From Gari tellinella (taxonomy: Eukaryota > Mollusca > Bivalvia > Cardiida > Psammobiidae): a stretch of 64,000 nt of DNA. The translations under genes were made by a program, and so were the position numbers. The notes beneath the pieces were generated by a model that saw only the letters and a list, made by a program, of their open reading frames with translations, did not search any database and was not told where the DNA came from. The stretch spans positions 51,003,623 through 51,067,622 of the forward strand of contig OV277861.1 of NCBI GenBank assembly GCA_922989275.2. The letters are read 5' to 3'. Shown piece after piece: positions 42,322 to 53,643 of the stretch. The stretch's first letter is position 1. Every line of letters begins with the position of its first letter.

Positions 42322-43535
42322 AACAAGGGCCACCATGGCCCTAAATCGCTCACCTGGTTCACCATGTAAAATTATCCTATAGTGACCTAGATTATGACTG
42401 GACATGACCCTCAATCAACCTTTAGAGTGTTAACAAGATTTGTCTATAATTTGACCTAGTACGCGTGACCTGGTTTTTTTCCAGACACAAGCCACATTTG
42501 ATTTTGACCTAGATTTGATGTAGGCAAACATTCTGAAAATATTTCATTCAGATCTAACGAGATTTTTAACCTCTATAGGGTTAAAACTGTTTTTCTTTGA
42601 TTTGGCCTAGTGACCTAGTTTTTGACTGGACATGACCCACATTCGAACTAGACCTAGATATCAATTGGGCAAACATTCTAACTAAGTTGCATTAAAATCC
42701 AATAAGATTTGTAGCCTCTAGAGTGTTAACAAGGTTATTCTAAGATTTGACCTAGTGACATAGTTTTTGACTGGACATGACCCACATTCGAACTTGACCT
42801 AGATTTCATCAAGACAATCATTTTGATCCAGTTTCATAAAGATCCATTGAGATTTGTAGCCTCTAGAGTGTTAACAAGATTTTTCTATGATTTGACCTAG
42901 TGACCTAGTTTTTGACAGGACATGACCTAGATTTCATCAAGACAAACATTGTCATAAAGTTTCATGAAGATCGGATGAAATTTGTAGGTGCTAGAGTGAC
43001 AGTGTTAACGAACAATTGTGAACGGACGGACGGACGACGGACATTCTAGCGATCCTAATAGCTCACCTTGTGACAGGACATGACCCAAATTCGAACTTGA
43101 CCTAGATATCAATTGGGCAAACATTCTGACCAAGTTTCATTAAGATCCATTGAGATTTTGTAGCCTCTAGAGTGTTAACAATGTTTTTCTATGATTTGAC
43201 CTAGTGACCTAGTTTTTGACCGGACATGACCCACATTCGAACTTGCCCTAGATATTAATGAGGCAAACATTCTGACCAAGTTTCATTAAGATCCATTGAG
43301 ATTTGTAGCCTCTAGAGTGTTAACAAGATTTTTCTATGATTTGACCTTATGACCTAGTTTTTGACTGAACTTGACCTAGATTTCATCAAGACAAACATTG
43401 TCATAAAGTTTCATGAAGATCGGATGAAATTTGTAGGTGCTAAATTGACAGTGTTAACGAACAATTGTGAACGGACGGACGGACGACGGACATTCTAGCG
43501 ATCCTAATAGCTCACCTTCGTGTCAGGTGAGCTAA
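42322..43535 (+). mobile_element. satellite-bearing element, AACAAGGGCC start, AGGTGAGCTAA end
   Basis: Starts AACAAGGGCCACCATGGCCC..CGCTCACCTGG. The core has ~145 bp units (TGACCTAGTTTTTGAC near 42611, 42756 variant, 42901 and later). There are two microsatellite-plus-end blocks: GGACGGACGGACGACGGAC..CTAATAGCTCACCTT at about 43022-43073 and again at 43474-43535, only the second completing the hairpin AGCTCACCTTCGTGTCAGGT..GAGCT. The duplicated end suggests fusion or unequal exchange of two elements. The 5' CGCTCACCTGG is complementary to the 3' CAGGTGAGC. Confidence 0.7.
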
Positions 43536-43541
43536 AAAAAA

Positions 43542-44910
43542 CCAAGAGGGCCTGAAGGCCCTGATATCGCTCACCATTTGTAATGAAGCCTGATAGCTTT
43601 ACCTTTGAATTTCACCCGTTTTATTCTAAATCCATTCAAGTTTGTCGACCTACTGTAGTATAGTAGAGTACATCAAAGGCAGATAACTAGAGCCTAAACA
43701 ATACTGAAATTAAGCCTTTTTCTAGCATTTCAAAGTATATCAAGGGCAGGTAACTATTGCCACAATGATTACATTTCAACAATAATTGCACTCCTTCGAG
43801 AACGTATAGCTACATCCTTTGTGTACAAGTATAATCAAAATCCATTGAAAACTGTAGTTGCAAGAGTGTAAACGCTGTAAAATATGGCATTTTCAGCAAT
43901 TCAAAGGTAGATATTTCTTGATCTATTTGTCTGATTCCAACCATAATCACCCTTTTTCCAACTCTTATGGTCATATACAATATGGGCAAGTTTGAGAGAG
44001 CTTGGATAAATATTGTGGCCTCTAGAGCTTTAACACTGTTAAATATATCATTTTCAGCAATTCAAAGGTAGATTACTCTTCACCTATTGATCCGATTACA
44101 ACCAAAATTGAACTCATCCGAAGTCTTATGGTAATATACAATCTGAGTAAGTTTGAGAAAGATTGGATAAAATTTGTGGCCTCTAGAGTGTTAACATCGT
44201 TAAATATGGCATTTTCATCTAACTCTCGACCTATAAGTCTGCTTTCAACCATAATCAAACTCATCTGAACTCTTATAGTAATATACAATCTGAGCAAGTT
44301 TAACAAAGATTAGATAAAAATTGTGAACTCTAGAGTGTAAACACCGTTAAAAATGGCATTTTCAGCAATTCAAAGGTAGATTACTCTTGATCTATATGTC
44401 CGATTTCAACCAAAACCAAACTCATCCGAACTCTTATGGTCATATACAATCTGGGCAGGTTTTAGAAAGATTGGATAAATACTGTGGCCTCTATAGAGTG
44501 TAAACACGGTTAAATATGGCATTTTCAGCAATTCAAAGGTAGATAACTCTTGATCTATTTGTCCGATTTCAACCAAAATCGAACTCTTCCGAACTCTTAT
44601 GGTCATATACAATCTGGGCAGGTTTTAGAAAGATTGGATAAATACTGTGGCCTCTAGAGTGTAAACACTGTTAAATATGGCATTTTCAGCAGTTCAAAGG
44701 TAGATAACTCATGACCTATTTGTCCGATTTCAACCATAATCGAACTCATTCGAAATCTTATGGCAATATACCATCTGAGCAAGTTTGAGAAAGATTGGAT
44801 AAAAATTGTGGTCTCTAGAGTGTAAACACTAAAATTGTTGACGCCGCACGACGGACGCCGGACAATCAAGGATTGCAATAGCTCACCCTGAGCTAGCTCA
44901 GGTGAGCTAA
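43542..44910 (+). mobile_element. second satellite-bearing element, abutting the first
   Basis: Starts CCAAGAGGGCCTGAAGGCCC..CGCTCACC. The core has about six units of ~160 bp (TTTTCAGCAATTCAAAGGTA near 43890, 44051, 44359, 44522 and 44682), each with a TCTAGAGTGTAAACAC segment. Then come ACGACGGACGCCGGAC and the 3' hairpin AGCTCACCCTGAGCTAGCTC..AGGTGAGCT. Unit length is close to the bivalve BIV160 satellite, but I cannot confirm identity. Frames on the minus strand are repeat translations. Confidence 0.7.
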
Positions 44911-45131
44911 AAATCAAAATTTCACAAAATTTATCTTTTAATCAAACCATTTTCCTGATAAAAACATATATTGAAGCTTTTTGAATGCTATAAGAGCTGT
45001 CTGATCAGGGTCTGCACTATTTTCTGATAGGATATGTCTGATATGAATCTACACAGTCTTAATTACTAAGCAATTGTTTCCCTGATTTCACTGACAAAGG
45101 TTATATATATATAATAAAGATCATGTGTTAT

Positions 45132-45382
45132 TAAACCATTATCCCATAAATATACCTTTTTACACCTCTAATTTATTGCTTCTCTGAAGAAAATAATTCC
45201 AATTTATAGTCATGAATATACACCTGAAACAATGTTTTCTATATTCTAACAGATGGTAGCTTTTAAAGCAGGATGAAAGTAAAGCAGAATGCGCCTAAGG
45301 GTGCATTCTGCTTTACTTTCAACATGCTTTAAGTGGCTACCTATCTTCAAAACAAGAAACAGGCCATGGGGGTGATGGGTAA
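45132..45382 (-). mobile_element. family A MITE
   Basis: TTAAACCATTATCCCATAAA to GCCATGGGGGTGATGGGTAAA. Palindrome apex GCGCCTAAGGGTGC. Confidence 0.7.
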
Positions 45383-45710
45383 AAAGGGTTACTTGTTCTA
45401 TACATGCATGAATATTAAGCTCAGGGGTTGATTGTTTACTAGAATTGGAGACCACTAATATTAGTTAACTACAATCAGAAGGAAAGCTTCAATTCCCTTG
45501 CATGTTGATCACAATATTTACTTCATCTCTATCACTCTCTTTTACTGACCATTTCTTCAACAACTGAGTTTCCATATTTCTAAAATAGACTAGTTTCAAT
45601 GCAATAATTAAAGGATCAGAAATATTTTACCTAACAACCCAGTATATTCATAATTTTCAAACAGAGGGCTCCTAAATGAACTCCCTGATCAGGGTCTGCA
45701 CGGTTTGTCA

Positions 45711-46071
45711 TACAGCGCTCCCTCTCCAAAACGACACTCAATGGGAGACAGAAAATATGTGCGTTGTTGGGAGGGAGTCGTTGTAGGGAGGAAAATTGGC
45801 TTACATTGGGAAACAGCTTGAATCCAGATTAGACGCCGCATTACGCGGCGTCTGATCTGGTTTCAAGCTGTTTGCCACTCGTCTTTATATTTTTTCTGTC
45901 AAAATGGCTCAAATGTAAATTTGAGAAAATCAGCAGACGACAATTTTAAGTAGACTATATTGCAGCCGTGAAAATCTTGGACATAATTATATTGCTTTGG
46001 GAACAGCGGCAATCGTCGTTATAAGGAGGGAACCGTTGTTGGGAGGGTCGTTGTAGAGAGGGAACACTGTA
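45711..46071 (+). mobile_element. family H MITE, complete 361 bp
   Basis: Reference H: TACAGCGCTCCCTCTCCAAA to TAGAGAGGGAACACTGTA with TA outside. Both subterminal zones carry GTTGTTGGGAGGG-type repeats in inverted orientation. Palindrome AAACAGCTTGAATCCAGATT..CGCCGCATTACGCGGCG. Pogo-like by TA and CAGTG ends; non-coding. Confidence 0.75.
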
Positions 46072-46511
46072 CTATATTTTTGTACGCTCGAAATCGATCA
46101 GAAAATAGATGAGTCCATTAGTTAGTTCGGGCTGTTAGGGTTTGAAGTTTAAGGTTAAAGCTGAAGGAATCCACTCAATCAGAAGTAATTTCGGGATAGT
46201 TCATGGGACTGGATTTCTGGCTGTTACTGAACATCATTTAGTTGCCTCGGAACTGCCACATTACAGCAGAATTCAATTTCACCTTTCACCCCAATTCATA
46301 GACTAAATCAGAACTGGATCCCGCAGGAGCCATCAGATCAAACTTTCTGATATCATATCTTGAAAGAGTGGGTTTAATGTTCTGGCTTGACTGTGGGGAA
46401 AGCAGTATCAAGACATTCATTTCAAGCAGTTTGGATCCTGATCAGATGCTACATAACTCATCATGTGACACCAAACTATCTGTCTGTGAGCTGATACAAT
46501 AGCAGATATAA

Positions 46512-46694
46512 CAGGGCTCCGGATTAGAGGAGTGTTTCAATTACTTCGATCTTTATTTCTGCATTAAACCCTATGGTGTCACTTTGAGACAATTCTAATA
46601 AGTATAGTCACACCATAGGATTTGGTGCAGTAACCAGTGTGAAAATGTTGGATTTGTTTAGTTTAGTCCCTCTTAATTATTTGGAATTCTGGAT
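46512..46694 (-). mobile_element. family F MITE
   Basis: CAGGGCTCCGGATTAGAGGA to ATTTGGAATTCTGG. The left palindrome arm is shortened (CACTTTGAGACAATTC). Confidence 0.6.
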
Positions 46695-46699
46695 CATAT

Positions 46700-47340
46700 A
46701 GAGAAGAAACTTACAACTGGATGATATTTTGTGCATATTTTATTTTGTCTCTAGGGAATAGGGATGTGGGTTTGGAAACCACCGAAATGTTGGAGGTACT
46801 GACACGTCATCTCCGGACAAACAGAAACCAGTCAACTACATAGATAAAGAAGTCATGGTCAACTTCGCTGAGCGATTAACGAACAAACATTTATGGAATT
46901 AAGGGTTATAGTGTAAAAACAACAACAACATCAATTGGTACCCATCCCAGAGGAAGCAGGTGCTATTTTATCATCCTCAAGGTACAGGGTTAGGACCGTA
47001 ATTAGGTAGTTATTCCCATATGAAAATAACTCTCATTTTCCATATTCCTCTGGGACCTAACAAGATTGTCAATAATGCACATATCGCTCAGCCAGGCTAA
47101 CTGCAATACCATCAAATCATCCCCATATTCTAAAATGGCATTCTGATATTCAAATTTCAAGATGAACTTTTTGTTTTGTTGGAGTTTGTATAGACCCTAT
47201 ATTATGTAATTGACATGAAATATGTCAAATAATTAGGACCGAAATGGATATATTTCATGTAAGAAACTCACATAAATCTCAGAAACAAACACTATTAAAA
47301 TTAATGAGAGATGTGAAATTTCAAAAGATATGTACAGTTA
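46700..47340. other. no recognised feature
   Basis: Unplaced AT-rich sequence with a short AACAACAACAACA run near 46919. No frame longer than 60 codons and no repeat match. Confidence 0.5.
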
Positions 47341-47365
47341 AACTTCTTAAATTTAAACTTGCTGT

Positions 47366-47617
47366 AACCCATTACCCCATGTATACACCTTTCTACGCCT
47401 TTAATTTATTTCTACACTGAGGAAAATAGTTCCAATTTTTACTGTTATGCATATTACGATTAAGAAATATTTTCTATATTTAAGCAGATGGTAGCTTAAC
47501 GCAGACTGAAAGTAAAGCAGAAGGCACCTCAAGGTGCCTTCTGCTTTACTTTCAGCCTGCTGTAAGTGGTCACATGCCTTCAAAACTAGAAACATGCAGA
47601 CTATAAAGTACAGGGTT
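47366..47617 (-). mobile_element. family A MITE
   Basis: GTAACCCATTACCCCATGTA to ACTATAAAGTACAGGGTTAA. Palindrome GCAGAAGGCACCTCAAGGTG, where AATG has become AAGG in both arms: matched changes that suggest arm-to-arm correction. Confidence 0.65.
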
Positions 47618-47714
47618 AAATCCTTTCATAGCAGGGCGGAGCAAATCAATACATGTCAGATAACAGTGCATACCAATATCAGACAGCTTCCTTTCTCCTA
47701 CTATTAATATTTTG

Positions 47715-47785
47715 AAAACAGTGAAGACCCAGATCAGACAGCTCCGAAAGGAGCTGTCTGATCTTGGTCTTCACTGTTTTTCAAA
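47715..47785. repeat. solitary D-type palindrome
   Basis: GAAAACAGTGAAGACCCAGA..CAGCTCCGAAAGGAGCTG..TCTTCACTGTTTTTC. No TTAA termini recognised nearby. Confidence 0.6.
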
Positions 47786-47789
47786 ATAC

Positions 47790-48290
47790 AAGCAGGAGAA
47801 GGGTTTGAAGCTGGAATACTGGAGAGGTGACAAAATATTGAACCAACCATTAGAATCAGATAACAGCCAATAGCTCCAATGACAGCTAGTCTAAATGAGT
47901 ATTGGCACAGCATGTCTATTTCAGAACAATATATCGTACATAGTATCCCGTGCTACAAGAGAAAGCTATTAAACCTTTAGAACATCGCAATTAATTTCAT
48001 GACAAAATCCAATTACGGAAATCATATCGGTTTATTTACATTGCCAAGCAATCGCTGCGGCATTCTGAAATACTTATTCTCAATACCTTAAATTTGCAAA
48101 CAGTTCTAGATCCAATCTAGATCAGATGCCCATAAATTCATTGCGAGATCTATGATCAACACTGTTTGACAAACAGATTCCATTTCTGTTATAGTTATTG
48201 CGAAATGATTTTAATTTGATAAGTAATGTAAATAACGCAAATGTGTAATCAACAGAACTTGAAAATGAGATGAAATTGAAAATACATGAA
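47790..48290. other. little recognisable content
   Basis: One degraded palindrome remnant (GCAAACAGTTCTAGATCCAATC near 48096 and CAACACTGTTTGAC). Otherwise unplaced. Confidence 0.4.
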
Positions 48291-48291
48291 G

Positions 48292-48538
48292 TTAACCCAT
48301 CTAATATCTGGATATTGCAATGAACTCTCCCTGTATGCTTGCTAGAAGATTTCTGTATTTACATGTAGATATACAAGGGTGATATAAAGACAAAGCAGCC
48401 TGTTTGTCCATACAGCAAATTAAGGTTTAATGACTTGAATAGCAAACAGTACAGACCCAGATGAGACACTACATGTAACCATACCTTATCTGGATCTCCA
48501 CTGTTTGTCAAATAAATGTCCTTAGCTACTGTGTAGCC
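48292..48538 (-). mobile_element. family J MITE, diverged
   Basis: TTAACCCATCTAATATCTGG, GGATATTGCAATGAACTCTC, GCAAACAGTACAGACCCAGA and GGATCTCCACTGTTTGTC. The far end runs into an F copy. Confidence 0.5.
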
Positions 48539-48545
48539 ATATATC

Positions 48546-48715
48546 AGTACTTATAAAGGGTGTATTTAACTAAAATCTTTATTTCTGTATTAAACCCTAT
48601 AGTTGAACTCTCTTTGAGACAATTCAAATGAGTAGTAAAACCATAGGATTTGGTGCTGCAATGAATGAGAACATATTGGATTTGTTCAGTTTACTCCATT
48701 TTATCTGGACCCCTG
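48546..48715 (-). mobile_element. family F MITE, degenerate
   Basis: CAGTACTTATAAAGGGTGTA..TAAACCCTATAGTTGAAC..CTTTGAGACAATTC..ACCATAGGATTTGG..TATCTGGACCCCTG. Confidence 0.55.
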
Positions 48716-49945
48716 TAATATAGCATTAATTTGGATCTTCACTGTTTGTCTCAATGACTAACCATGAATGGGGTATGACAAGTAGCACTCTTATAGTATC
48801 TAATTAAATATTGACATTGGCACAAGTATTCATTTCAAGTTATAGCAGACATTATAAGTTAATTACAAATTGTCAATCAATAACATATCATAATTCAAAG
48901 CCATCCATATGCTCTAATTTTTTAATTGCACATCGGAAAAGGCAGCGGCAAATCAGGTTTGACAATCACAAAATGACCACTTTGTCTCATTCATCCCTGA
49001 AACTTTTAATGCACCAGTCCAGTTTCAAAGCAAGTCTAGTCCAATTTGCTTTTTTAAGATAACTTATCAAATGACGAACAGTACCGATATCGCTACTACA
49101 TGTACAGCCAAGCCAAACAATGTACACCTACATTTATAAACAGCTTGGATCCTGCTAAGGTGCCGTACGTGTTACTCATATCAATGTTTGTTCAGTAAAA
49201 ACGCATAAAACTCCAAATTTTTATCAACAGAAACAGACATAAACTTCAAGCAGACTATATTCTGGCACTGAATGCAACATACCTCATAATTATGATCATG
49301 GCAATGAAAATGTTATAACCCAATAACCCCATTAATACGCCTTTTTATGCCTCTAATTTATTCCTCCACTGAAGAAAATAGTTCCAATTTATATAGTCAT
49401 GAATATATATCATAAGAAATACTTTCTATTTCCAAGCAGAGGGTAGCTTTAACAAGAGGGCCATGGCCCTAAATTCGCTCACCTGAGGACATTGAAGTTT
49501 GTACCTAAGTTGACTGGGCAAGACAACATTTTAATATAGCTATAAATGGAGTTATCTTCCGGACAAGAAAACATGACAAAAGTGAATTTTGTTGCCAAGC
49601 TTATGACCCTTATCCATGACACATCCTCTTATCAAGCTATTTCCATTTCCGGTAAATGATAATTATTTCACTAGCGTCAGCAGAACTGGAGTTATTTTCC
49701 TGACAATAAAATATGACAAAGGGGAAAACAAAATATTGCTGCCCTTATGCACTAGGCATTTTCTCTCATCAGTTTCTTTCCATACATAAAATTTCATTAC
49801 AATAGCATCAGTAGACCTGGAGTTGTCTTCTTGACAAGAAAATATGACAAAGGGAAATAACTAAAAAAAAACAATGATGTCAGAGTTATGGCCTTTGCAA
49901 ATGGCACTTCCTCTCATTAGGCTCTTTCCAAATAGGCAATTTCAT

Positions 49946-50445
49946 TTTACCCATTACCCCATAGCCTGCTTCTAGTTTTGAAAATAGGTGGCCACCTAAA
50001 GCAGGTTGAAAGTAAAGCAGAATGGGTCTTAATGCACACTTTGCTTTACTTTCAAACTGCTTTAAGCTACCATCTACTAGGATATAGAAACTTATTTCAC
50101 ATCTTACATTTTCATGACTGTTTAACCCTTTCCCCCATAGAAGCGCCTTTTAGCACATTCAGTTTATTCTTGCTCTAAAGAAAATAGTTCCAATTTATAC
50201 ATTCATAAATATGTATAATACAAAATATTTTCTATATTCTAGTAGATGATAGCTTAAAGCAGGCTGAAAGTAAAGCAGAATGCGCTTAAAGCGCATTCTG
50301 CTTTACTTTCAACCTGTTTTAAGTGGACACCTACATTCAATACTAGAGATATGCTATGGGGGAAAGGGTTAAAGGGGAATTATTTTCTTAAGTGGAGGAA
50401 TAAATCAAAGGCCTAAAAATGCACATTTATGGGGTAATGGGTTAA
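49946..50445 (+). mobile_element. family A MITE, third level, split by another A
   Basis: CCCATTACCCCATAGCCTGC..TTTTCATGACTG on the left and AAGGGGAATTATTTTCTTAAG..GGGGTAATGGGTTAA on the right of the inner copy. Confidence 0.75.
50122..50372 (-). mobile_element. family A MITE, fourth level, 251 bp
   Basis: TTAACCCTTTCCCCCATAGA to ATGGGGGAAAGGGTTAA with TTAA at both junctions. Palindrome GCGCTTAAAGCGC. Confidence 0.8.
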
Positions 50446-50669
50446 CAAATGTCTGAACAAACGACTGAACCATTTCTAAACTTTAGCAGACAACATGTTC
50501 AGTTCTGTTGGCCTGATCACTGAGGTCAAATATTATGTAAGAGAACTGTAGCAGCAGCAGTCTGGGAGCTTACCCTTACCAGACTGAAATGATGTCTGCT
50601 AAATACCTTCTGTGTGTAAAAAATGTACATTTTTATTTTTTAGAAAATGTTAAGTTGGTAAATGAGTGG

Positions 50670-50745
50670 CAAATAGTTTGGATCCAGATTAGATGCAGCA
50701 TTATGTTGCATCTGATCTGGATCCAAACTGTTTGCAAATATTGGT
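50670..50745. repeat. C/D-type palindrome in a degraded MITE
   Basis: GCAAATAGTTTGGATCCAGA..GATGCAGCATTATGTTGCATC..GATCCAAACTGTTTGC. Flanks are unclear. Confidence 0.55.
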
Positions 50746-51126
50746 TATTTGCCCATAGTATATTAAGGGTAACTCAGGTAAATACAGTTCTGCCTAAATC
50801 AAAAATACTGTAAAACCTGCCTAGAGCAGCACTTAAACTGTGCAGGGTGGTGTCAAATGTGACCCTAGGGATTTCATTTTAACAAACTATAGAGAGATCC
50901 ACCAGGAGATTCTACTGTACAAATATCAAAGCTTAGGGCCTAGTAGTTTTGGGCAAGAAGATTTTTTAAAGATTTTTGCTTTTTTGCTTTTTCAAGCAGA
51001 GTTTGTGCTTTTTTTCATTTTTTTTTAACAACTTCTGTAGAGAAGCATCCAAGGAACATCATGAGCAGTTTGAACTCTCCCTACAATCGGCGGGTTTCAG
51101 AGGAGCTGTCGTTTGAAGTAAAAGTG

Positions 51127-51210
51127 AACGGACAGACGGACAGACGGACAGACAGACAGACGGACAGACGGACAGACGGACAGACGGACAGACGTACTAC
51201 GGACGGTGAG
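51127..51210 (+). repeat. (ACAG/ACGG)n microsatellite, about 84 bp
   Basis: Alternating GGACAGAC and GGACAGACGGAC units, the longest such run in the window. It sits just before the 3' hairpin of the satellite-bearing element. Confidence 0.85.
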
Positions 51211-51407
51211 CGGTCACAATAGCTCACCTTGAGCCTTTGGCTCAGGTGAGCTAATAAAGCAGGCTGAAAGTGAAGCAGAATGCACCTTAAGGTGCATTCT
51301 GCTTCACTTTCAGCCTGCTTTAAGAAGTCCCTATCTGCAATATAAGAAACTGGCTATGGAGTATTGGGTTAAAGTGACAATACCAAATTTGTTCAGCATG
51401 TGAATGG

Positions 51408-51606
51408 TTAACTCTTTACATGCTGGGCTATTTATTCATCTGCAACAACTGTTGTCTGCTGTTGATCTAGAAATAGATTTTCCTAAATTTCTTTTCAAAG
51501 CATGGTCAAAGTGTCAAACAATTTGGATCCTGATGAGACGCTGTGTTACTGTTTGCATAGGTAATGACTGTGGGACATATTTGCCCCTAAGTATGGTAGG
51601 AGTTAA
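51408..51606 (+). mobile_element. family C MITE with half palindrome
   Basis: TTAACTCTTTACATGCTGGG, GTTGTCTGCTGTTGATC, CAATTTGGATCCTGATGAG and ..GTATGGTAGGAGTTAA. The right palindrome arm is deleted. Confidence 0.65.
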
Positions 51607-51632
51607 ACACGATGAAGTGCAGCTATGTTATA

Positions 51633-51762
51633 TATATTGCATAGCTCCCACGAGTTATCTCAATTAAACGCGCACACTGTACATGAGTGCGCACATGCGC
51701 ACGAGTGTATGTGGGCGTGTTTAATTAGATAACGAGTTGGATATACTGCAATATATTGCTTG
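51633..51762. repeat. ~130 bp foldback with GCGCACATGCGCA apex
   Basis: Left arm ATATATTGCATAGCTCCCAC..GAGTTATCTCAATTAAACG. Right arm CGTGTTTAATTAGATAACGAG..ATACTGCAATATATTGC. The apex is alternating purine-pyrimidine (GTGCGCACATGCGCACG). Not related to the other families; possibly a small palindromic MITE. Confidence 0.55.
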
Positions 51763-52079
51763 TAATATGGCTAAATATAGACCAAGAGGTTGGGCTCTGT
51801 GCAATTTACATCAACTATTGAGCGCTTTTGACATCCATTAGAATCCCCATTTGAACGACCAATCAGTGACAGGAACAACATCGCTATCTGCGCAAGTTAT
51901 ACCAAATGTTGAGCGCTTTGCTAATCAAAGGTAGTGTAAACCCCATAAAAGAGACCAATCAAAGACTGGAACGTATACTCGTTAACCATTCCGACAACTT
52001 CCAGCATAGATCGCTTTCGCGGGCAGTGTGTTAAAGTTTTGCTGTAAAGACGAATGTTCTAGTTTCTGGGAATATTTGC

Positions 52080-52333
52080 ATGGTTGCCATTTCTCTGGAT
52101 TTTTCCTAAATCTTCGGATTTTTTTTCTAGTACATGGTAGCTTAAAGCAGGCTGAAAGTAAAGCAGAATGCGTCTTAAGGCGCATTTTGCTTTACTTTCA
52201 GCCTGCTTTAAGCAGTCACGTGTCAACAAAACTAGAAACAGGCGACGGGGAAAAGGTACGATTCGTAAAATCGCACTTGAAAAATGCAAATTTGGAAACC
52301 TTCGGATTTTTTTGTCAACTTATGGCAGCCCTG
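52080..52333 (+). mobile_element. element T-like ends around an A core
   Basis: TGGTTGCCATTTCTCTGGAT..AATCTTCGGATTTTT on the left and CCTTCGGATTTTTTTGTC..TATGGCAGCCCTG on the right resemble the 68 bp T element. Between them lies an A palindrome (52139-52212, apex GTCTTAAGGCGC) with short A flanks (AACTAGAAACAGGCGACGGGG). Confidence 0.5.
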
Positions 52334-52623
52334 TATTTTCGTCACTAGCTTTCGCGCGTGTTTACTTAAAATGATTAATATGGATATCGGCACAGTGGTG
52401 ACGGGACGATTTGTAGTAGAGAACACGTTTGCATTTCTCAATCAAATATTTAGCAATTTTTCCTTTGCACAATATTTGGACCCAGATAAGACGCTTTGCG
52501 CAAGGCGTCTGGTCTGGATCCAAACTGGTTGAAAAGGAATTATCAATTTTGCACAAAATCGTTTATTGTTCAAAACAAATCGTGTAATTTCTCCATTGTG
52601 ACTTGTGCTGCTATTACTATGCC

Positions 52624-52812
52624 AAGGCTCCAGATAAGAGGAGTATTTCAAGAACTAAAATCTTTATTTCTGCATTAAACCCTATGGTGTCACTACTCAC
52701 TAGAATCGTCTCTTCGAGACAATTCTAATGAATAGTAACACCATAGGATTAAATGTTGAAATGAGTGAGAAAATTTGGATTTGTTCCATTTACTCACTCT
52801 TATCTGGGGCTT
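52624..52812 (-). mobile_element. family F MITE
   Basis: AGGCTCCAGATAAGAGGAGT to TCTTATCTGGGGCTTT. Palindrome GAATCGTCTCTTCGAGACAATTC. Confidence 0.65.
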
Positions 52813-53183
52813 TATATCTGCCACACCGGATGTGCGCCAGACTGTGCGGTTAACTAGATGTCCGCCATTACTGTGCAGTTAACTAGTTAACTGCATGGTT
52901 TTCTACCAGTTATTGCATGGGCGGGGAAACTCCGCCCACTACAAAGTGTGCGGTATCCAACTTAAACTGGGGTACTTTTCTATAGAAAAATGCCGCAGCC
53001 GTGTTACAACCTTCATTAAAGCATTAAGCACATGCATTGAGAATCAAGGAACCATGTGTTGCCATTAGCAGCAATGACATTGGCCATTACCAGCAACTGC
53101 CTATGAAAAATGACCTCTATTAATCTTTACCACTATCAACCAGTCTCTTGCTGCAACAGATTCTCTTTTTACTCTCTTGCAGA

Positions 53184-53345
53184 TCTCCAGATAAAAGACA
53201 GAATTTCAAAAACAAAAATCTTCATTTCACCATTAAACCATAATTATTGTGTCACTACTCAGTAAAATTGTTCAGATGAGACAATTTTAATGACTATAGT
53301 GACGCCAAAGGATTTGGTACTAAGAAAATGTTAGATGTGCTCAGT
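53184..53345 (-). mobile_element. family F MITE, diverged, joined to an A end
   Basis: ATCTCCAGATAAAAGACAGA, GTGTCACTACTCAGTAAAAT..GTGACGCCAAAGGATTTGG. It runs directly into the A terminus CTTCAAAACTAGAAACAGGC..GGGTAATGGGTTAA (53347-53386). Confidence 0.5.
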
Positions 53346-53426
53346 TCATCTTCAAAACTAGAAACAGGCTAGGGGTAATGGGTTAAATGAAGATGAAAGT
53401 GAAGCAGAAAGCTCCTAAAGCAGTCC

Positions 53427-53643
53427 TTTGCATTCTGGGTAATTTTTTCATCTGCAACAGTTGTTGTCTGCTACCGTTCTAAAAATAGAATTTTCTAATT
53501 TTCTTTTCAAAACAGAGTCACAGTGTCAAACAGTTTGGATCCTGATGAGACGCCGCGGAACGCGGCGTCTCATCTGGATCCAAACTGTTTGCAACGATAA
53601 TCACTGTGGCGTATAATCCACCACTACTAGCATGCAAAGAGTT
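53427..53643 (+). mobile_element. family C MITE with perfect palindrome
   Basis: CCTTTGCATTCTGGGTAATT.., GTTGTCTGCTACCGTTC, palindrome AAACAGTTTGGATCCTGATG with apex GCCGCGGAACGCGGC, then ACTAGCATGCAAAGAGTTA. Left TTAA lost. Confidence 0.7.

Larger units (their letters stand above)
49451..51254 (+). mobile_element. satellite-bearing element nested in A
   Basis: Starts AACAAGAGGGCCATGGCCCT..CGCTCACCTGAGG. Units share ACAAGAAAATATGACAAAGG and GGAGTT(A/G)TCTTC. It then continues past inserted MITEs to a long (ACAG)(ACGG) run (51127-51210) and the 3' hairpin AGCTCACCTTGAGCC..GGCTCAGGTGAGCT, ending CTAA. Insertion without a clear target duplication fits Helitron-like movement. Confidence 0.65.
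49317..51372 (-). mobile_element. family A MITE, outermost of a four-level nest
   Basis: Left part AACCCAATAACCCCATTAAT..GCAGAGGGTAGCTTT. Right part AAAGCAGGCTGAAAGTGAAG..GGCTATGGAGTATTGGGTTAA. Unbroken A reads GTAGCTTAAAGCAGGCTG at the junction, so a satellite-bearing element entered at TT/AA with at most 1-2 bp added. Confidence 0.75.

Noticed and set aside
42322..43535. Satellite-bearing elements as tRNA-derived SINEs
   Set aside because: No A/B box tRNA promoter was seen and the ends show complementary subterminal repeats with a 3' hairpin, unlike SINEs.
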